From: Acinetobacter kanungonis
GTDB taxonomy: Bacteria; Pseudomonadota; Gammaproteobacteria; Pseudomonadales; Moraxellaceae
Length of the DNA stretch: 64,000 nucleotides
Direction: 5' to 3'
Assembly (NCBI RefSeq): GCF_009939195.1
Contig: NZ_JAACKC010000003.1
Coordinates: 62,001 to 126,000, forward strand
Below the pieces are notes generated by a model, which was given only the letters and a program-made list of their open reading frames with translations, was not told the origin of the DNA and did not search any database. The position numbers and the translations under genes are program-made. Positions within the stretch are counted from its first letter, which is position 1; every line of letters begins with the position of its first letter. Positions 61,198-64,000 of the stretch are shown piece after piece.

Positions 61198-61608
61198 ATG
61201 CAAAAATTTCGTTCAAAAAAAGATTGGTGGATTTTAGGTTTTATCATTGCCATGACGGGCTTGCTGATTCAATTATTACTGACCATGTATGCCAAAGGCA
61301 CCATGGCGCAATATCCAGTACATACCCTGACTTATGTGCTCACCATTGCAGTGTTGTGGTGGCCCGTATGGAACACGCAATATCGAGTTGAAGCAGATCA
61401 ACTGATCATTACCTGTATGTTTCTGGCTTGGAAAATTCCCTTATCGAGCATTCAACAGGTGAGTCCAAGTACGAATTCGGTTTCATCGCCTGCATTGTCT
61501 TTGGATCGTCTCCGTATCGACTATCTCAAGGAAGGTAAAGCCAAATTTGTACTGGTTTCACCCAAAGATAAAACGGCATTTTGTCAGGCTTTGCAGCAAC
61601 CCTCTTAA
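61198..61608 (+). CDS. Small membrane protein with a bacterial PH-like domain
   Basis: 136 residues from ATG 61198, which has a GGGGGAG ribosome site; the open frame starts four codons earlier. Two membrane segments (about residues 9-31 and 41-60) are followed by a beta-rich PH-type domain (VEADQLIITCMFLAWKIPLSSIQQVSP; LDRLRIDYLKEGKAKFVLVSP, quoted with interruptions). The architecture resembles bacterial PH-domain membrane proteins. Role unknown. Confidence 0.72.
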   Translation: MQKFRSKKDWWILGFIIAMTGLLIQLLLTMYAKGTMAQYPVHTLTYVLTIAVLWWPVWNTQYRVEADQLIITCMFLAWKIPLSSIQQVSPSTNSVSSPALSLDRLRIDYLKEGKAKFVLVSPKDKTAFCQALQQPS

Positions 61609-61632
61609 TTCATTCATTTCAGTTTGCCATCC

Positions 61633-61665
61633 AAAGCCCTCATCCTTTCTAGTATGAGGGCTTTT
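61633..61665. terminator. Bidirectional terminator
   Basis: AAAGCCCTCAT pairs with ATGAGGGCTTT, loop of ten, with T- and A-runs either side; it serves the PH-domain gene and the oxidoreductase gene. Confidence 0.9.
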
Positions 61666-61670
61666 GTAGA

Positions 61671-62672
61671 TTAGAATCCTTCAAGCACCAGTTTACCCTG
61701 GGTGCGTTCCGATTCAATTGCACGGTGCGCTTGACGAATATTGGCGGCATTAATACTGCCCATGACCTGATTCAAGGTGGTTTTAATTTTTCCTGTTTCA
61801 ATCAATTGTGTGACTTGTTGCAGCAGATGCGCCTGTGCAGACATATCCGCGGTTTGGAACATGGAGCGGGTGAACATAAATTCCCAATGCACTGCCACCG
61901 ATTTCCGTTTAAACAGATTAATGTCTAGTTGTTCAGGGTCATCAATCAGACCAAACCGTCCTTGTGGGGCAATCAGTTCTGCAATTTGAGTCAGATAACT
62001 GCCTGTATGCGTGGTGGAAAGCACATAGCGCGGTGCAGTTAAGCCTTGTGCCTGAATTTGTTCAGCCAAAGGCTGGCGATGATCCAACACTACATCTGCC
62101 CCCAACTGTTTTACCCAAGCCTGCGTTTCAGGGCGCGAGGCGGTAGCAATGATTTTGAGTTGGGTTTTGGCTTTCAGTAATTGAATTGCCATAGAACCGA
62201 CACCACCTGCACCGCCAATGATCAGGATCGATTCTTGCGGATGATCATGCTGTTGTACTTGCAAACGATCAAACAGCATTTCCCATGCAGTAATGCTGGT
62301 GAGGGGTAAGGCTGCTGCTTCGGCAAAGGACAGATTTTGTGGTTTTAGGCTGATAATCCGTTCATCCACCACATGAAATTCGGCATTGGTGCCTGCTTTG
62401 GTCAAGTCACCCGCATACCAGACCTGATCACCCACTTTAAAGTGTTCTACTTCTGGACCCACGTCGACCACTTCACCTGCGGCATCCCAACCCAAGACCT
62501 TAACTTGTCCCTGTTCAGGGGAGACGCGAGTACGGATTTTACAATCGACAGGATTGACCGAAACCGCTTGAACTGCCACCAAGACTTCTCTGTTTTTTGG
62601 CGTTGGTACGGGTAGTTCAACATCTTGTAGTTGCTCGGCATCACCGGCCTGTAAATATCCCACAGCTTTCAT
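61671..62672 (-). CDS. Quinone oxidoreductase-like zinc-type alcohol dehydrogenase family protein
   Basis: 333 residues of the medium-chain dehydrogenase family: SVNPVDCKIRTRVSP, VLGWDAAGEVVDVG near residue 60, and the NAD(P)H fold IIGGAGGVGSMAIQLLKA near 150. The zinc ligands of true alcohol dehydrogenases are missing, as in NADPH:quinone reductases. It is divergent from the HxlR-type regulator with a 103-base gap and may be its target. Confidence 0.85.
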   Translation of the reverse strand: MKAVGYLQAGDAEQLQDVELPVPTPKNREVLVAVQAVSVNPVDCKIRTRVSPEQGQVKVLGWDAAGEVVDVGPEVEHFKVGDQVWYAGDLTKAGTNAEFHVVDERIISLKPQNLSFAEAAALPLTSITAWEMLFDRLQVQQHDHPQESILIIGGAGGVGSMAIQLLKAKTQLKIIATASRPETQAWVKQLGADVVLDHRQPLAEQIQAQGLTAPRYVLSTTHTGSYLTQIAELIAPQGRFGLIDDPEQLDINLFKRKSVAVHWEFMFTRSMFQTADMSAQAHLLQQVTQLIETGKIKTTLNQVMGSINAANIRQAHRAIESERTQGKLVLEGF

Positions 62673-62775
62673 ATTTTTAATCTCGGATTAGTTTATGATT
62701 AAAATCTTAGCGTAGTTTTAAATTGAGTCTATACGGTTAAATTTCGCATATAGTGTAGAAAAGGATACTATTGAA

Positions 62776-63165
62776 ATGAGTAAAGCAAAGCATTCGCGCT
62801 TTAATTGCAGTCCAGGGTGTGCGGTGGAAGCCGCCATTGGCATTCTGGATGGGAAGTGGAAAAGTATTATTTTATGGCATTTATTGACCGAACATACGCT
62901 ACGTTTTAGTGAAATTCGTAAACGGATTCCGAACGTGACGCAACGCATGCTAACCAATCAACTGCGTGAATTAGAAGAAGATGGCATTATTCACCGCCAA
63001 GTCTATCCTCAGGTGCCACCCAAGGTGGAATATAGTTTGACGCCTTTGGGCCTGAGTTTACGAGAGATTTTAATGGCGCTAAAAGCATGGGGCGATGAGC
63101 ACATGGATTTGTATGGACAAGTCAAACAAGAGCAGCCACCAGAAAAATTAACCCTAGAGCTGTAA
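62776..63165 (+). CDS. HxlR family transcriptional regulator
   Basis: 129-residue winged-helix protein. The Cys-containing N-terminus NCSPGCAVEAAIGILDGKWKS is followed by LRFSEIRKRIPNVTQRMLTNQLRELEEDGIIHR, the recognition helix region (quoted in two parts), then YSLTPLGLSLREIL. Family members sense electrophiles or quinones. Its divergence from the oxidoreductase gene suggests local control. Confidence 0.9.
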   Translation: MSKAKHSRFNCSPGCAVEAAIGILDGKWKSIILWHLLTEHTLRFSEIRKRIPNVTQRMLTNQLRELEEDGIIHRQVYPQVPPKVEYSLTPLGLSLREILMALKAWGDEHMDLYGQVKQEQPPEKLTLEL

Positions 63166-63258
63166 ATGAATAACGCACAATGGATTTAGCAGGGCGGCTT
63201 GAAAAAGTTGCTTTGCACATCCACATCATTGAATAACTTTCCAAGGTTTTAACGCACT

Positions 63259-64000
63259 GTGAACGAAAACGCCCGTGAACATATCGAAAAGATTTTAGCC
63301 AACATGACCACCTTGCCCGGAGTGTACCGTATGCTGGGCAAAGACGGCGAGTTACTCTATGTCGGCAAAGCCAAAAATCTGAAAAATCGGGTGTCGAGTT
63401 ATTTTGTCAAAACTATTGAGCATCCCAAAACACAGGCGTTGGTGGCACGGATTTATGACATTGAAACCTTGGTGGTGCGTTCCGAAACCGAAGCGCTATT
63501 GCTCGAGCAAAACCTGATTAAGCTGCATCGTCCGCCGTATAACATTATGCTGCGCGATGATAAATCCTATGTATATATCTTTATCTCGGCAGATAAACCT
63601 TATCCGCGGATTGCCAGCGGACGTGGCAAGGGTAAACATCAGGTCGGCAAGTTTTTTGGACCATATCCGAGTGCCTATAATGCCCGTGATACGCTGCTGG
63701 TATTACAGAAACTGTTTAATGTCAGACAGTGTGAAAATAGCTATTTTTCGCAGCGTAAGCGTCCCTGTTTACAGTATCAAATCAAACGCTGTTCTGCACC
63801 TTGTGTGGGTTTGATTAGCCCTGAGGATTATCAGGAAGATGTCAATAATTCCATTCGCTTTTTACAGGGCGATACCCGAGAGCTGAATCAGGAATTGATT
63901 CAGAAAATGGAAGCGGCGGCAGAAGCATTGGAATTTGAAAAGGCTGTGTTCTATCGGGATCGTATGGCATTACTGCGTGATGTGCAGGCACAGCAAGCGA
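63259..64000 (+). CDS. uvrC: UvrABC system protein C (5' part, truncated by the window edge)
   Basis: The frame opens at GTG 63259 and runs to the right edge without a stop, giving about 247 residues of UvrC. The GIY-YIG nuclease domain is visible: [21 protein letters not shown] near residue 20-40 (in parts), followed by [14 protein letters not shown] and [13 protein letters not shown]; the UVR motif region [14 protein letters not shown] lies near the edge. Nucleotide excision repair incision enzyme. An AAGG site is 13 bases upstream. Confidence 0.95.
   Translation, partial: MNENAREHIEKILANMTTLPGVYRMLGKDGELLYVGKAKNLKNRVSSYFVKTIEHPKTQALVARIYDIETLVVRSETEALLLEQNLIKLHRPPYNIMLRDDKSYVYIFISADKPYPRIASGRGKGKHQVGKFFGPYPSAYNARDTLLVLQKLFNVRQCENSYFSQRKRPCLQYQIKRCSAPCVGLISPEDYQEDVNNSIRFLQGDTRELNQELIQKMEAAAEALEFEKAVFYRDRMALLRDVQAQQA

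Overview
This is a chromosomal window from a gammaproteobacterium of the family Moraxellaceae, almost certainly genus Acinetobacter; the species cannot be fixed from the sequence alone. The reasons are the moderate-to-low G+C, the RNA polymerase/ribosomal protein block, the argH-algZ-algR-hemCD order shared with Pseudomonas, a split type II secretion block (gspN-gspC-gspD), and many proteins that look like typical Acinetobacter family members. Nearly all of the window is core genome. There is no rRNA, prophage, insertion sequence or CRISPR array.

Layout. 1-7.3 kb: cpdA-nudF (minus), thiC with a TPP riboswitch (minus), an unknown lipoprotein (minus), then tolC and phoU (plus). 7.3-7.7 kb: a gene-free stretch whose minus strand holds a promoter-like -10 box, a short hairpin and an orphan intrinsic terminator, which together suggest a small RNA of about 88 nt. 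7.7-15.7 kb: yggX and argH (minus); the divergent algZ-algR two-component pair; then hemC-hemD-hemX-hemY and a thioesterase. 15.8-23.3 kb: an H-NS-like protein, gspN-gspC-gspD, an FHA protein, gph and trpE, with a possible tryptophan-containing leader peptide before trpE. 23.3-37.5 kb: the translation/transcription superoperon, tRNA-Thr/Tyr/Gly/Thr-tuf-tRNA-Trp-secE-nusG-rplKA-rplJL-rpoBC.

37.6-54.2 kb: envelope, stress and metabolic genes, including a glycine-zipper lipoprotein, a hydrolase, an Na+/H+ antiporter-family transporter, OmpW, an LprI-like protein, htpG, several uncharacterised envelope proteins, a DsbA-family oxidoreductase and an 8-oxoguanine deaminase-type amidohydrolase. 54.2-56.1 kb: the one clearly accessory locus, an A+T-rich gene for a SIR2-like protein with an unrecognised C-terminal half. 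It lies between an inverted pair of REP-like repeats and a shared bidirectional terminator, and is most plausibly a single-gene anti-phage defence system. 56.1-64 kb: fadA-fadB (minus), an LpxO-like lipid A hydroxylase, a small PH-type membrane protein, a quinone oxidoreductase divergent from an HxlR regulator, and the 5' part of uvrC, which runs off the right edge.

The functional groups are conventional: haem synthesis next to its AlgZR neighbours, gene expression machinery in one block, and a beta-oxidation pair. The items most worth following up are the SIR2-like gene, the candidate small RNA at 7.4-7.5 kb, the candidate trpE leader peptide, the unusual ParB-like hypothetical pair at 46.4-48.2 kb, and several perfect palindromes in intergenic regions.
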